Shown: piece by piece, positions 23,422 through 31,704 of the stretch | Position numbering within the stretch: position 1 is the first letter of the stretch | How the letters are laid out: every line of letters begins with the position of its first letter | Source: a virus | IMG/VR virus record: IMGVR_UViG_3300050821_000564 | Span: 1-32,147 of that record | DNA length: 32,147 nt | Strand: one strand, 5' to 3' | Position numbers and translations under genes: made by a program | The notes under the pieces: model-generated | The model's input: the letters and a program-made list of their open reading frames with translations, nothing else | Database searches by the model: none | What the model was told of the DNA's origin: nothing

Positions 23422-24077
23422 GCCTACAGTTCCCGAATGTGCCGAATCTTCCGGGCGTGCCGCAAGTCGCGCGCTCGATCCTGGCGCCGGTCACGCAGGT
23501 GGTGATCGGCGCCGCTTCGATCCAAAATCTGCTGGCGAGCGCTTCGGCTGCCCCCAATATCTGGGGCGTCTTCGATAGCAATGGCAATCAGGTGATCACG
23601 CCCGATTCCATTCGCGAATTCGGCACGCGCGCGGAATGGCGCGTCAGCAATTTCCCGGTTCAGCAAGGCAGCTTTGCCAGCTACAACAAGGTCACGCTGC
23701 CGGCGGAATATTCTGTTCGGATGGTGAAGGGTGGCACTATCGCCGACCGTCAGGCTTTCCAGGCCCAGGTCGAAATGGTGGCCGCGTCGCTGGATCTATA
23801 TACGATCATCACGCCGGAAGAGAGCTATCAAAACGTCAATGTGACGCGCTACGAAATCACGCGCAAGGGCGCTGCCGAGGCCTTCTTCGTCAGCGTCGAT
23901 CTATTCTTCCAGCTAATCATCCAGGTCGGGGCGCAGTATTCGACCACCACGACCACGCCCGACACCAGCAATGCGGCCAGCCCCAGCGCGCAGCCGAATC
24001 AAAGCCAAGGCACGGTGACGGCGCAGCCGGCAGATCCCATCGATGCCAGCGATCTGCAGCCCGAGGGGATCGGCTGA
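23418..24077 (+). CDS. Baseplate/tail protein following the tape measure
   Basis: 219 residues, GTG start overlapping the tape measure stop (GTGA). It has FGTRAEWRVSNFPVQQGSFA, SYNKVTLPAEYSVRMVKGG and YTIITPEESYQNVNVTRYEI, followed by VSVDLFFQLIIQVG and a long Ser/Thr/Gln-rich disordered tail (TTTTTPDTSNAASPSAQPNQ). Proteins with this ...P.E.Y.N..V....R layout in the same position are initiator or hub-associated baseplate proteins in contractile phages. Exact role unknown; called from position and overall pattern. Confidence 0.7.
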   Translation: MSLQFPNVPNLPGVPQVARSILAPVTQVVIGAASIQNLLASASAAPNIWGVFDSNGNQVITPDSIREFGTRAEWRVSNFPVQQGSFASYNKVTLPAEYSVRMVKGGTIADRQAFQAQVEMVAASLDLYTIITPEESYQNVNVTRYEITRKGAAEAFFVSVDLFFQLIIQVGAQYSTTTTTPDTSNAASPSAQPNQSQGTVTAQPADPIDASDLQPEGIG

Positions 24078-24466
24078 TGCTGAAAATTCCTTTAGGCGCC
24101 GTGCCGAATCAGACCTTAAATGTCACTCTGGACAATCAGAATGTCTCGCTGTCGATCTATACGCTGCCCCGATCGGCGCAGTGGTATTCGCTGACGCAGA
24201 CGCCGGTGAAACCGGCTGAGCCTTCTCTGATCCAGACCACTTTCATGGACGTGCTGCTATCGGGAAATACGATCAAGACCTGCATCCAGGCGGTCAATCA
24301 GATGCGGATGCTGGCCGATTGCCAGTACACCGCTTTCGTCGGTGACTTCGTATTTTTGGACACCCAGGGCAACACCAATCCGATCTACACCGGCTTTGGG
24401 ACCAACCCGCGCTATCAGCTGATTTATCTTGAGGCGGCGGATCTGGCCGCGACCAGCTTTGGCTAA
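24077..24466 (+). CDS. Baseplate plug-like protein
   Basis: 129 residues from ATG 24077 (TGATG overlap). MLKIPLGAVPNQTLNVTLDN, then VSLSIYTLPRSAQWYSLT, VLLSGNTIKTCIQAVNQMRM, FVFLDTQGNTNPIYTGFG and RYQLIYLEAADL. This matches the small baseplate plug family (dual Q.L.V.LD.Q...L.IY, FLD..G..P...GLG.RY.L.YL), which seals the hub below the tube. It lies between two hub-region genes, as expected. Confidence 0.75.
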   Translation: MLKIPLGAVPNQTLNVTLDNQNVSLSIYTLPRSAQWYSLTQTPVKPAEPSLIQTTFMDVLLSGNTIKTCIQAVNQMRMLADCQYTAFVGDFVFLDTQGNTNPIYTGFGTNPRYQLIYLEAADLAATSFG

Positions 24467-25379
24467 TTCCTTTGCCTTAAAGCAGCTGCGCGTGACGCTG
24501 GTGCTTTCCGGCAGCAACACGTTTTCCAACGGCAGCAATACGGTGACGCTGGCGGGCCTTCGGACCACGGCGAATATTCAATCGATGCAATATCCGGCCT
24601 TCCCGCAAGCGGACGTCGAGATTTTCGGCATGTTGGCCGCAGATATGAATACGCTGACCGATTTTGAAAATCATCAGCTGGCGGTTACGCGCAATTCGAT
24701 GGTGGTGGAAGCGAACGCCGGCGGCGATGCCGGCTGGACCACGGTCTTCGCCGGCCAGCTGGTCGCAGCCATCCCGCTTTATCAATCGGCGCCCGATGTC
24801 GCCATGCATCTGAAGGGGCGCGTTTTAGGCTACGAATCGATCGCGCTGGCGAATCCTTCCAGCTTCACCGGCGCCACCGCCGTCTCGAGTATCGTCCAGC
24901 AGCTGGCGCAGCAAATGGGCGCCACCTTCGAAAATGATGGCGTGCAAGGCACGCTGGCGAATCCCTATCTGCCAGGCACGGCTGCGGATCAGCTTTCGCA
25001 GGTGGCGCAGGCTGCGAATCTTGGCGTCTATTACGACTACGGCCCGGCTTCATCCGGCAGCAACGTGCCGCCGCTGCTTCTGATCATCACGCCCAAAGGG
25101 CTGGCACGAAATATCCCGGTGGTCTCTTTAACGCCGCAGACCGGGCTGGTCGACTACCCCACGATCGACAGCCGCGGCTGGATCTTCGCGCGCTCGCAGT
25201 TCAATCCGGCGCTGAAATTCGGCGGCACGGTTTCGATCAGCGGCAGCGATATTCCGCGCGCCAATGCGACCTGGCAGATCCTGCAGTGCACGCATCTGGT
25301 CGATGCCGTGAAGCCCGACGGCGCCTGGTTCACCGACATGCAGCTGATGCCCACGGGCGCCTATCCCTATCCGCAATGA
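24459..25379 (+). CDS. Baseplate hub protein (gp44/late-control-D-like)
   Basis: 306 residues from the TTG at 24459, giving MANSFALKQLRVTLVLSG; this overlaps the plug gene by 8 bases and fits better than the upstream TTG at 24429. Segments: ADVEIFGMLAADMNTLTDF, VFAGQLVAAIPLYQSAPD, SIVQQLAQQMGATFENDG, ADQLSQVAQAANLGVYYDYG and NATWQILQCTHLVDAVKPDG. The layout (two beta domains and a helical domain with L...A...G..Y) is that of tail hub proteins related to Mu gp44/phage D. It should form the trimeric hub that carries the spike encoded next. Confidence 0.75.
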   Translation: MANSFALKQLRVTLVLSGSNTFSNGSNTVTLAGLRTTANIQSMQYPAFPQADVEIFGMLAADMNTLTDFENHQLAVTRNSMVVEANAGGDAGWTTVFAGQLVAAIPLYQSAPDVAMHLKGRVLGYESIALANPSSFTGATAVSSIVQQLAQQMGATFENDGVQGTLANPYLPGTAADQLSQVAQAANLGVYYDYGPASSGSNVPPLLLIITPKGLARNIPVVSLTPQTGLVDYPTIDSRGWIFARSQFNPALKFGGTVSISGSDIPRANATWQILQCTHLVDAVKPDGAWFTDMQLMPTGAYPYPQ

Positions 25380-26095
25380 GCAACTACTACGGCCAACAGG
25401 ACGGCGGATCCGGATCGAACGATTTCAATGAATTGGCATTTGTCGTGCAGCGCTTGCTGGCGCGGATCCGCACCATCGATATGGTGACCGTGATCAGCTG
25501 CACCAATGCCGGCACAGTCACGCCGGTCGGCATGGTGACGGTTCAGGTTCTGACCAATCAGATGACCGGCGGCCGCACGCCGATCGCGCACGGCAGCATC
25601 TATAACGTGCCCTATCTTCGCATCCAGGGCGGCGTCAATGCCGTGATCATGGATCCGCAGGCCGGCGATATGGGCATGTGCGGATTTTGCAGCCGCGACA
25701 TCAGCGCGGTGAAGACTGCACTTCAGCAGCTGGCCGGCGGATCGGCGCCTTCCGGAACCAAGCCGCAGCAAAATCCTGGCAGCTACCGCATGTTCGACTG
25801 GGCCGATGGGCTATATCTTGGCGGCTTTTTGAATGCGGTGCCGACGCAGTATGTGCAATTCGCAGCGGGCACGGGCGGCGTGAATATCGTAAGCCCAAAT
25901 CAGATCACGCTAAGCGCGCCGAATGTGACAATCGCGGCCAGCACCAAGCTGACTGTGACGAGCCCGGAGCAGGATAATTCTGGCAAGATAGTCGCGCAGG
26001 GCGAAGTGACCGCAAACGGAACCACCAACTTGCATACTCATATTCATTCCGGCGTGCAGACCGGCAGTGGCGATACCGGGCCGCCGACCGTATGA
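25376..26095 (+). CDS. Membrane-puncturing spike, Gp138-like
   Basis: 239 residues from the ATG at 25376 (ATGA overlap). N-terminal OB-fold-like part with TVTPVGMVTVQVLTNQMTGG, VPYLRIQGGVNAVIMDPQAG and DMGMCGFCSRDIS, then YRMFDWADGLYLGGFLN; this is the Gp138 N-terminal pattern. The rest is a beta-helix-like repeat (INIVSPNQITLSAPNVTIAA) and ends with LHTHIHSGVQTGSGDTGPPT, the HxH-type tip that can bind a metal. It pierces the outer membrane when the sheath contracts, which suggests a Gram-negative host. Confidence 0.9.
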   Translation: MSNYYGQQDGGSGSNDFNELAFVVQRLLARIRTIDMVTVISCTNAGTVTPVGMVTVQVLTNQMTGGRTPIAHGSIYNVPYLRIQGGVNAVIMDPQAGDMGMCGFCSRDISAVKTALQQLAGGSAPSGTKPQQNPGSYRMFDWADGLYLGGFLNAVPTQYVQFAAGTGGVNIVSPNQITLSAPNVTIAASTKLTVTSPEQDNSGKIVAQGEVTANGTTNLHTHIHSGVQTGSGDTGPPTV

Positions 26096-26454
26096 GCGCG
26101 CCATTCTCAACGCTGTGCCTGGACCTTTCGAACTGGGATCTATTCCCCGATGCCAGCGGCAACATCGCCTTAGCTGCGCCGCCCTATGCCGTCGCGCAGG
26201 ATGTGGCCTCAGCGATCAAAACATTCCTCGCCGATTGTTATTACAATCAGGCGCTGGGGATTCCTTACTTCGCGCAGATCCTGGGACATACGCCACCGCT
26301 GTCTATCTTCCAGGGCTATCTGCAAGACGCGGCGCTCACAGTTCCCAGTGTGATCAGCGCCCAGTGCGTTATAGAATCGATCAACGCTAGGACGGTGCAA
26401 GGCTACGTGCAGTTCACCGACTCGGCCAACGTCACCCAATCGGTAGCCCTATGA
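26092..26454 (+). CDS. Baseplate wedge protein, gp25/W-like
   Basis: 120 residues, ATGA overlap with the spike gene. STLCLDLSNWDLFPDASGNI, AVAQDVASAIKTFLADCYYN, QALGIPYFAQILGH and VPSVISAQCVIESINARTVQ. The pattern D..NWDL..D..GNI..A..PYA.AQDV..AI..FL...YY....GIPY...ILG is typical of the small lysozyme-like-fold wedge protein that joins the sheath to the J protein. It has no catalytic role expected. It is followed by baseplate J, the usual partner. Confidence 0.88.
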   Translation: MSAPFSTLCLDLSNWDLFPDASGNIALAAPPYAVAQDVASAIKTFLADCYYNQALGIPYFAQILGHTPPLSIFQGYLQDAALTVPSVISAQCVIESINARTVQGYVQFTDSANVTQSVAL

Positions 26455-27674
26455 CCGCAGTCCCGCAAATTCAATGGAATCCGACCGGGCTGGTGCTTCC
26501 TACGGAGCCGGCGATCTTAACCGGCTGTCAGCAGGATCTAAATGCTGCCTTCGGCGGCAATTTGAATCCGGCTCTGAATACGCCCCAGGGGCAGTGGGCC
26601 ACATCCGAAGCGGCGATCATCGCGAACGCGAATGCGTCGATCGCCAATATCGTCAACGGCGTAAATCCCGCCACCAGCAGCGGCTTCATGCAGGATGCGA
26701 TCGGCCGGCTTTACTTCCTGACGCGCAATCCCGGGCTGCCGACCACGGTCACCGCGACCTGCATCGGGCTGCCCGGCACCGTGATCCCGGTCGGCGCCCA
26801 GGCGGCGGACACCAGCGGCAATCTATACGTCTGCACCGGCGCGCAGATCATCCCGATCGGCGGATCGGTCAGCGCACAATTCCAGAACGTCGTCTTAGGG
26901 CCGATCGCGTGTCCCGCGAACACCTTGACCACGATCTATCAATCCATCCCTGGCTGGGACACGGTCAACAATGCCGGTGCCGGCGTCCTGGGCGCGAATG
27001 TTGAAACGCCCGCAGCCTTCGAATTCAGGCGCGAGCAGACGATTGCGGCAAATTCCAACGGCGCGCTGCAATCGGTCTATGGCGCGGTCTTCGCGCTGCC
27101 CGGGATCGTGGATGTCTTCGCGGTCGAGAATGCCACCACCTCCGCAATCACCGGCGCGATCGGCGGCAATCCGAATTCTACTTCGTATTCCGTGGCGGCG
27201 AATTCGATCTATGTGGCGGTGGTCGGCGGCACGCAATCCCAAATTGCGCAAGCAATTTGGACCAAGAAAAGCCCGGGCTGCAACACGGATGGCAATACTT
27301 CCACCACGGTAACCGACACCAACTATTCGCTGCCGCAGCCTTCCTATACGATCAAGTACAACACGCCGACCAACACCAACATCTATTTCGCCGCGACGCT
27401 GGCCAGCAATTCAGGACTCCCAGGCAATTACAAGACGCTGATCCAAAATGCGATCATTGCGCAATTCCTAGGGCAGACCGGCAACGCGCGGGCGCGTATC
27501 GGATCGCAGATCCTGGCGGCCAACTACTACGGCGCGGTGCTGGCGCTGGGCGCGATCTATCAGCTGACCTCGATCGTGATCGGCTTCACCTCGAGCCCGG
27601 CGTCTTCGTCGCTGCAGATGGGCATCGATCAGATGCCGGTGACGATCGCGGCCAATATCACCGTCTCGCCGTAA
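26451..27674 (+). CDS. Baseplate J protein (gp47-like wedge)
   Basis: 407 residues, ATGA overlap with the W-like gene. Features: PQIQWNPTGLVLPTEPAILT, LNTPQGQWATSEAAIIANAN, GRLYFLTRNPGLPTTVTATC, GLPGTVIPVGAQAADTSGN, then SIPGWDTVNNAGAGVLG and ETPAAFEFRREQTIAANSNG, and YKTLIQNAIIAQFLG near the C-terminus. These match the Mu gp47/baseplate J family: beta domain, E...A.R.R...A, and a C-terminal tube-binding part. Six-fold copies surround the hub in a simple contractile baseplate. Confidence 0.93.
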   Translation: MTAVPQIQWNPTGLVLPTEPAILTGCQQDLNAAFGGNLNPALNTPQGQWATSEAAIIANANASIANIVNGVNPATSSGFMQDAIGRLYFLTRNPGLPTTVTATCIGLPGTVIPVGAQAADTSGNLYVCTGAQIIPIGGSVSAQFQNVVLGPIACPANTLTTIYQSIPGWDTVNNAGAGVLGANVETPAAFEFRREQTIAANSNGALQSVYGAVFALPGIVDVFAVENATTSAITGAIGGNPNSTSYSVAANSIYVAVVGGTQSQIAQAIWTKKSPGCNTDGNTSTTVTDTNYSLPQPSYTIKYNTPTNTNIYFAATLASNSGLPGNYKTLIQNAIIAQFLGQTGNARARIGSQILAANYYGAVLALGAIYQLTSIVIGFTSSPASSSLQMGIDQMPVTIAANITVSP

Positions 27675-28333
27675 TGCAAAGCGCGAATCTGGAAGCGACC
27701 CTGGCGAGCCAATACGCCAATTCGCCCGTGCTGCTGCAGCTGATCGCGAACATGAATGCGAATATCGATCCTGCGGCAAACCTGACGCTGTTCTACAACA
27801 ACGTCTGGAACATCATGACGGCGACGGGCTTTGGCTTGGATATATGGGGCCAGATCCTGGGCGTGACGCGCATCCTGCAGATCCCGGCCACCGGCCCTTT
27901 CTTCGGCTTCGATCAATCGGGCAGCATGCAGCCGTTTGGCAGCGGCGTATTTTTACAATTCTTAGGCGAGACCACAATCACGTCGCTGCCGGATTCGACT
28001 TTCCGAACGCTGCTGCTAACCAAAGCACTGGCGAACATCAGCAACATGTCGATCCCTTCCTTAAATCAGCTGGTCTCAAATCTTTTCGCAGGCCGCGGCC
28101 GCTGCTATTGCACCGATTTGGGCCTGATGGAAATGACCTACACATTCGAGTTCGTGCTATTGCCGGTCGAATTGGCTATCCTTCAGCAGTCGGGCGCGCT
28201 TCCGCATCCGACCGGCGTGCAGGTGACGATCGTGCAGGGCGTGATCAGCGGCAGCACCTTCGGATTTAACGGATCCGGGCTGGAGCCCTTCGGTCAGGGA
28301 ACGTTTTATAATCCATCACAGGTGATCCTCTAA
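27674..28333 (+). CDS. Baseplate/tail protein, DUF2612-like
   Basis: 219 residues from ATG 27674 (TAATG overlap); the open frame upstream of this ATG is a shadow of gene J. SQYANSPVLLQLIANMNANI, YNNVWNIMTATGFGLDIWGQ, ILGVTRIL, FFGFDQSG, FRTLLLTKALANISNMSIPS and LNQLVSNLFAGRGRCYC. The layout (QY..SP.L..LI......, F......G..LD.WG.ILG..R, F.GF, ...R.LL..K...N.....) is that of DUF2612 proteins that link wedge and fibres, comparable to gp48-like baseplate proteins. Ends FGQGTFYNPSQVIL. It is followed 1 codon gap-free by the tail fibre gene. Confidence 0.88.
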   Translation: MQSANLEATLASQYANSPVLLQLIANMNANIDPAANLTLFYNNVWNIMTATGFGLDIWGQILGVTRILQIPATGPFFGFDQSGSMQPFGSGVFLQFLGETTITSLPDSTFRTLLLTKALANISNMSIPSLNQLVSNLFAGRGRCYCTDLGLMEMTYTFEFVLLPVELAILQQSGALPHPTGVQVTIVQGVISGSTFGFNGSGLEPFGQGTFYNPSQVIL

Positions 28334-29446
28334 ATGGGCGTCGCAACACCACCGCAAGTCACAGAAGCCTTCGCCACTTCAGGCACCGCGAACACGATTC
28401 CGGTGCCTTCGCAGATCGGCATCACGCCTGGCGCCGCATCCTTCACCGATGGCTTTCCGCCCTTAACCGCCACGCCCTTGGGATCGGGCGGCATACCTCC
28501 ATCCGTTGGCGATATGAACGGTATCCTGAAGATGCTGTCGGCGCACATCGCGTATCTGCAATCGGGCGCCGGTTATCAATACAACTCGACCATCAGCACG
28601 GCGATCAGCGGCTACAATATCGGGGCGGTGCTTCTTTCCGCAGACAACACCGGCTATTGGCTTAATCAATCGGCGAACAACACCACGAATCCTGATACCG
28701 GCGGCGCCGGCTGGGTTCCGATGCTGCAGTATGGCTTAGGCACGGTCACCGGCCTGGCAGGATCGAATGTCACGCTGACAGCCACGCAGTATGGGAAGCA
28801 GATCCTAATCCTGACCGGCGCGCTGACCGCGAACATCAATTTGATTTTCCCAGCGCTGGCATACGGCTGGATTGTGGTGAATGAAACCACCGGCAGCTTT
28901 TCGATCACGTGCAAGACCAGCGGCGGCACCGGCGTGGTCGTCGCCCAGGGCGGCTGGGCAACCGCTTCCAGCATCCAGGGCGATGGCACCAATATCTATT
29001 CGCAGGCCGGGAATTTCGTCAGCAACGCGAGCTTGGCGGCGACGCTCGCGAGCTATGTGACTTCCGCGTCGCTGGCCACCACGCTTTCAGGATATGTGAC
29101 CACCGCTTCCTTAGCCTCGCAGCTTGCGAGCTACGTCACCAGCGCGGCGCTCGCGACTGATCTGGCGCCGTATCTTCTTTCCAGCACCGCAGCATCGACA
29201 TATGTTTCCAACGGCGCCCTGACGACCACCTTGGCGTCCTATCTGCTGAGCAGCACTGCGGCTTCCACGTACGTTTCAAATTCGCTGCTAGCCACCACGC
29301 TGTCGGCGTATATCACTTCGACCGCGCTGAATACCAAGCTGGTGCCGTACTACCACACGGCATCCGGCGGCAGCGCGCTGGTGACCATCCAGGCCGGCGG
29401 CAGCCCTGCGGGCGGCAATCCCGGCGACATTTTCCTGATCTATTGA
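28334..29446 (+). CDS. Tail fibre protein
   Basis: 370 residues, starting right after the previous stop. The N-terminus has the common baseplate-attaching motif: GITPGAASFTDGFPPLTATP, then GGIPPSVGDMNGILKMLSAH, GYNIGAVLLSADNTGYWLNQ and NPDTGGAGWVPM. The middle is a beta-rich domain (LTLTATQYGKQILILTGALT-like). Residues about 230-335 are a repeated Ala/Ser/Tyr tract (ASLATTLSGYVTTASL). The C-terminus, GGSALVTIQAGGSPAGGNPG then DIFLIY, recalls trimeric fibre tips. It should bind the host receptor. Confidence 0.88.
   Translation: MGVATPPQVTEAFATSGTANTIPVPSQIGITPGAASFTDGFPPLTATPLGSGGIPPSVGDMNGILKMLSAHIAYLQSGAGYQYNSTISTAISGYNIGAVLLSADNTGYWLNQSANNTTNPDTGGAGWVPMLQYGLGTVTGLAGSNVTLTATQYGKQILILTGALTANINLIFPALAYGWIVVNETTGSFSITCKTSGGTGVVVAQGGWATASSIQGDGTNIYSQAGNFVSNASLAATLASYVTSASLATTLSGYVTTASLASQLASYVTSAALATDLAPYLLSSTAASTYVSNGALTTTLASYLLSSTAASTYVSNSLLATTLSAYITSTALNTKLVPYYHTASGGSALVTIQAGGSPAGGNPGDIFLIY
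29018..29340 (+). repeat. Short Ala/Ser/Thr/Tyr repeats in the tail fibre shaft
   Basis: Imperfect 13-15 residue units (ASLATTLSGYVTT-like, e.g. ASLAATLASYVTS, AALATDLAPYLLS) and two longer copies of LLSSTAASTYVSN at 29173-29211 and 29242-29280. This probably forms the elongated trimeric shaft. Repeats of this kind often change number between related phages. Confidence 0.7.
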
Positions 29447-29452
29447 TCCATC

Positions 29453-29932
29453 ATGGAATTCGCAGTCAATGTCGGCGGCGTCTGGAATCCAATCAAATCG
29501 CCTTATGTGAACGTCGGCGGCGTCTGGCAGCCCTTGAAATCCGGATGGGTCAATGTGGCGGGAACCTGGGAGCAGTTCTATACGGCCGGCATCCTGCTGA
29601 ATGCGATCAATGTGACCGGCCCGGGCGGGCAGACAGGCTATATCTTAGGATCGCTGGGCACGCTGACGCCCACGGCATTTACGGGCGCGCTGAATGCGAC
29701 TTGCACTGCGATCTATACCGCCGGCACTGTGGCCGCAGGCAATGGATCGCTGACCTTCAAGCTGAGCGGCGGCTTCAGCCAAAACTACTTCACCACGCTG
29801 ACCGTCGGATCTAATTCCTATACATCGGCCAGCGCCACCTTTTCCGGCGGCAATGAATGGCAATGGTTCACGCCCAGCCCCAATGTTGCGCTTCTGGTGA
29901 ACGGCCAGAACTATTTCGTGTCGATCAACTGA
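29453..29932 (+). CDS. Small fibre-tip-like protein with triple VNVGG.W repeat
   Basis: 159 residues. It begins with three copies of a 14-residue unit: VNVGGVWNPIKSPY, VNVGGVWQPLKSGW and VNVAGTWEQFYTAG. Repeats of the form YV..GG.W..V are common in phage fibre or tail-tip proteins. The remainder is beta-rich (SLTFKLSGGFSQNYFTTLTV, WQWFTPSPNVALLVNGQNYF). It may be a second fibre or a tip/cap for the fibre encoded just upstream. No enzyme motif. Confidence 0.7.
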   Translation: MEFAVNVGGVWNPIKSPYVNVGGVWQPLKSGWVNVAGTWEQFYTAGILLNAINVTGPGGQTGYILGSLGTLTPTAFTGALNATCTAIYTAGTVAAGNGSLTFKLSGGFSQNYFTTLTVGSNSYTSASATFSGGNEWQWFTPSPNVALLVNGQNYFVSIN

Positions 29933-29933
29933 C

Positions 29934-30206
29934 ATGCCATCGCCCGTAGTCCCGCCAGAGCCTTCCGCGTGGCAGCTGATCGCGAACGCGGCGATGGCGC
30001 TGGTAGCAGCTCTAGGAGGGATCTTATTCCGAAATCTATCGAATCGAATGAAAGTTCTAGAAGCCGCGCACAAGGATCTTGTGACGAAGGACTATCTGGA
30101 TGGGCAGCTTGAGCAGATGACCGAAGAGCGGCGCTGGATGCATGCTGAGAATACAGATCGATTCGAAGCGCTGACCGAGCGGCTTGATCGCGTGCTGGAT
30201 CGATGA
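29934..30206 (+). CDS. Single-TM plus coiled-coil lysis-region protein
   Basis: 90 residues. One hydrophobic segment (about 13-32, WQLIANAAMALVAALGGILF) followed by a basic stop (RNLSNRMK) and a charged helix likely to form a coiled coil (EAAHKDLVTKDYLDGQLEQM to ALTERLDRVLDR). The N-out/C-in or reverse topology cannot be fixed. Candidates: holin-associated or inner-membrane spanin-like protein. It overlaps the endolysin by ATGA, which supports a lysis role, but it is not a recognised family member. Confidence 0.65.
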   Translation: MPSPVVPPEPSAWQLIANAAMALVAALGGILFRNLSNRMKVLEAAHKDLVTKDYLDGQLEQMTEERRWMHAENTDRFEALTERLDRVLDR

Positions 30207-30670
30207 CGCCCGACGTCGTCGCCGCACTTAAATCCGAGCTCACGCTGGACGAGGGCGACAAGCCGTTCGTTTACGATGATGCGACCGGCAGGCCGATCCG
30301 CAAAGGATCCATGGTGCTGGGGAACCCGTCGATCGCCATTGGCCGCAATCTGGCCTCCCGAGGATTGAGCGGCGCAGAAATTGATTTCCTTTTCCAAAGC
30401 GATGCGGTCGAATGCGAAGCGGATTTGGGCGCTGCGCTGCCTTGGATCGCGGGCCTTTCGACCGCCCGGCAAGTGGTGATGTATTCGCTTTACTTCAATA
30501 TGGACGAAGGGAATGCCGCCGGCTTTTTGCGCGCCTGGCCTAATTTCATTGCACAAATGCAGGCGGGCGACTACGCTGCGGCTGCGGACAATCTGGAAAG
30601 CAGCCAGCCCTGGGCAGCCCAAGTCGGCGCCCGGGCACAGCGATTAGGCGAAATGGTCAGGAACGGATGA
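30203..30670 (+). CDS. Endolysin, T4-type lysozyme (GH24)
   Basis: 155 residues. Muramidase cutting the glycan strand of peptidoglycan. Catalytic Glu in LTLDEGDKPFVYDD (E17) and Asp 9 residues later (D26), the same spacing as E11/D20 of T4 lysozyme. Further family features: IAIGRNLASRGLS, EIDFLFQSD, LPWIAGLSTARQVVMYSLYF, FLRAWPNFIAQMQAGDYAAA and AAQVGARAQRLGEM. Two oddities: the Thr of the TIGIGRNL motif is replaced by Ser (PSIAIGRNL, S43), and about ten extra residues (RKGSMVLGNP) lie between D26 and this motif. No signal peptide, so it depends on a holin. Confidence 0.9.
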   Translation: MTPDVVAALKSELTLDEGDKPFVYDDATGRPIRKGSMVLGNPSIAIGRNLASRGLSGAEIDFLFQSDAVECEADLGAALPWIAGLSTARQVVMYSLYFNMDEGNAAGFLRAWPNFIAQMQAGDYAAAADNLESSQPWAAQVGARAQRLGEMVRNG

Positions 30671-31023
30671 ACGATTTGGACATGTTCCGTGCGAAGACTC
30701 AGGCGAAGCTGGCCTATGTCCTGATCGCCACGCTGATCGTCCTGGTGTTCGGCGTGATGGGCCTGCTGCTGATGCCCAAGGTTTCGATCAACGAGGCGAT
30801 CATCAATCTGATGGTCCAGGTGATTACCGGCGTGCTGGCCCTGACCGGCACGGCGATAGGCTTCTTCTTCGCTTTGCGCCATACGCCCTCATCGGATACC
30901 GTGGTGCCCGATGATCCAAGCAAAATCGTCACGAAAAAGGTCGAGACTTCTAGCAGCACGACGATCAGCACGCCCCCAGCCCCCCCTTTGCCCATCCCAC
31001 AGACAGGAGTAACAGCACCATGA
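30667..31023 (+). CDS. Two-TM holin-like protein
   Basis: 118 residues, ATGA overlap with the endolysin. Two hydrophobic segments: LAYVLIATLIVLVFGVMGLL (about 15-36) and MVQVITGVLALTGTAIGFFF (about 49-69). The short charged N-terminus and a long Pro/Ser/Thr-rich C-terminal tail (VVPDDPSKIVTKKVETSSST, PPAPPLPIPQTG) are probably cytoplasmic. Topology and location suggest a class II holin that releases the endolysin. Not matched to a named family. Confidence 0.65.
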   Translation: MNDLDMFRAKTQAKLAYVLIATLIVLVFGVMGLLLMPKVSINEAIINLMVQVITGVLALTGTAIGFFFALRHTPSSDTVVPDDPSKIVTKKVETSSSTTISTPPAPPLPIPQTGVTAP

Positions 31024-31433
31024 GCCTTAACGCATCGCTTTTAATTGCCCCGCTGATTTCGATCCTCACCGGCAAGATCATCGAAGCCGGCACCAATGGC
31101 GACGGCAGCAAAATGCTCGCCCGCGCGAATGAGCTAATCGCGATCAATACCGCGCTGACGCAGATCAACACCGGCAATGCCGCAGGCTTGCCCGCGCTGC
31201 AGGCGGCGTTCAATACGACATCGCTGACGCCCGGCGAATCCCTAGCGCTTCAAAGCCTGTTCGGCGGCCTCGCGAATCAGATCGCGCTGCTGACCAGCGT
31301 GGCGGGATCGACGTTGGTCGGCCAGGCCAACACCGTGATCTTCGACTCGATCCTGCAGACGGCAACCACCACTGCGCAGGCATATGTCACCAAATACGGA
31401 ACGCCGGCGACCCAGCCAGCGGCAGCAGCATGA
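31020..31433 (+). CDS. Unknown protein of the lysis region
   Basis: 137 residues, ATGA overlap with the holin-like gene. Rich in Ala, Leu, Thr and Asn, few charges: SLNASLLIAPLISILTGKII, LARANELIAINTALTQINTG, LQSLFGGLANQIALLTSVAG. The hydrophobic start (about 5-20) is weak for a membrane span. No domain recognised. It could be a membrane-associated helper of lysis or a minor virion protein. Confidence 0.7.
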   Translation: MSLNASLLIAPLISILTGKIIEAGTNGDGSKMLARANELIAINTALTQINTGNAAGLPALQAAFNTTSLTPGESLALQSLFGGLANQIALLTSVAGSTLVGQANTVIFDSILQTATTTAQAYVTKYGTPATQPAAAA

Positions 31434-31702
31434 CGGCGCTGCAGATCATCCAGTTGGTCGGCGCGCTGCAAAGCATGCTGGCTGAGCTTCATGTCGTCGG
31501 TCATCCCCAGGATGCGCAGTTGCCGCAGGAACATCTCGAGCGCGTGCACGCCGCGATTGATCTGGCGTTTGCAGAAAACGAAAAGGAACCCGCAGCCCCG
31601 ACTCCGCCTGCTGCAGATCAGCCGGAAGGTGTGCCTTCTGATGAGGGTGCGCAAACTGCAACGGCGGAGCCGGGAGCGGACGCGGCAGCATCAGGGGAAT
31701 AA
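31430..31702 (+). CDS. Small acidic protein of unknown function
   Basis: 90 residues, ATGA overlap with the previous gene. N-terminal half helical (TALQIIQLVGALQSMLAELH, LPQEHLERVHAAIDLAF); the C-terminal 40 residues are acidic and Pro/Ala-rich (EKEPAAPTPPAADQPEGVPS), likely disordered. No lipobox or TM segment, so it is not an obvious spanin. Function unknown. Confidence 0.65.
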   Translation: MTALQIIQLVGALQSMLAELHVVGHPQDAQLPQEHLERVHAAIDLAFAENEKEPAAPTPPAADQPEGVPSDEGAQTATAEPGADAAASGE

Positions 31703-31704
31703 TC

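Noticed and set aside
29018-29340. CRISPR-like or DNA-level tandem array
   Set aside because: The repeats are protein-level fibre shaft units with diverged DNA, no spacers and no conserved palindromic repeat.
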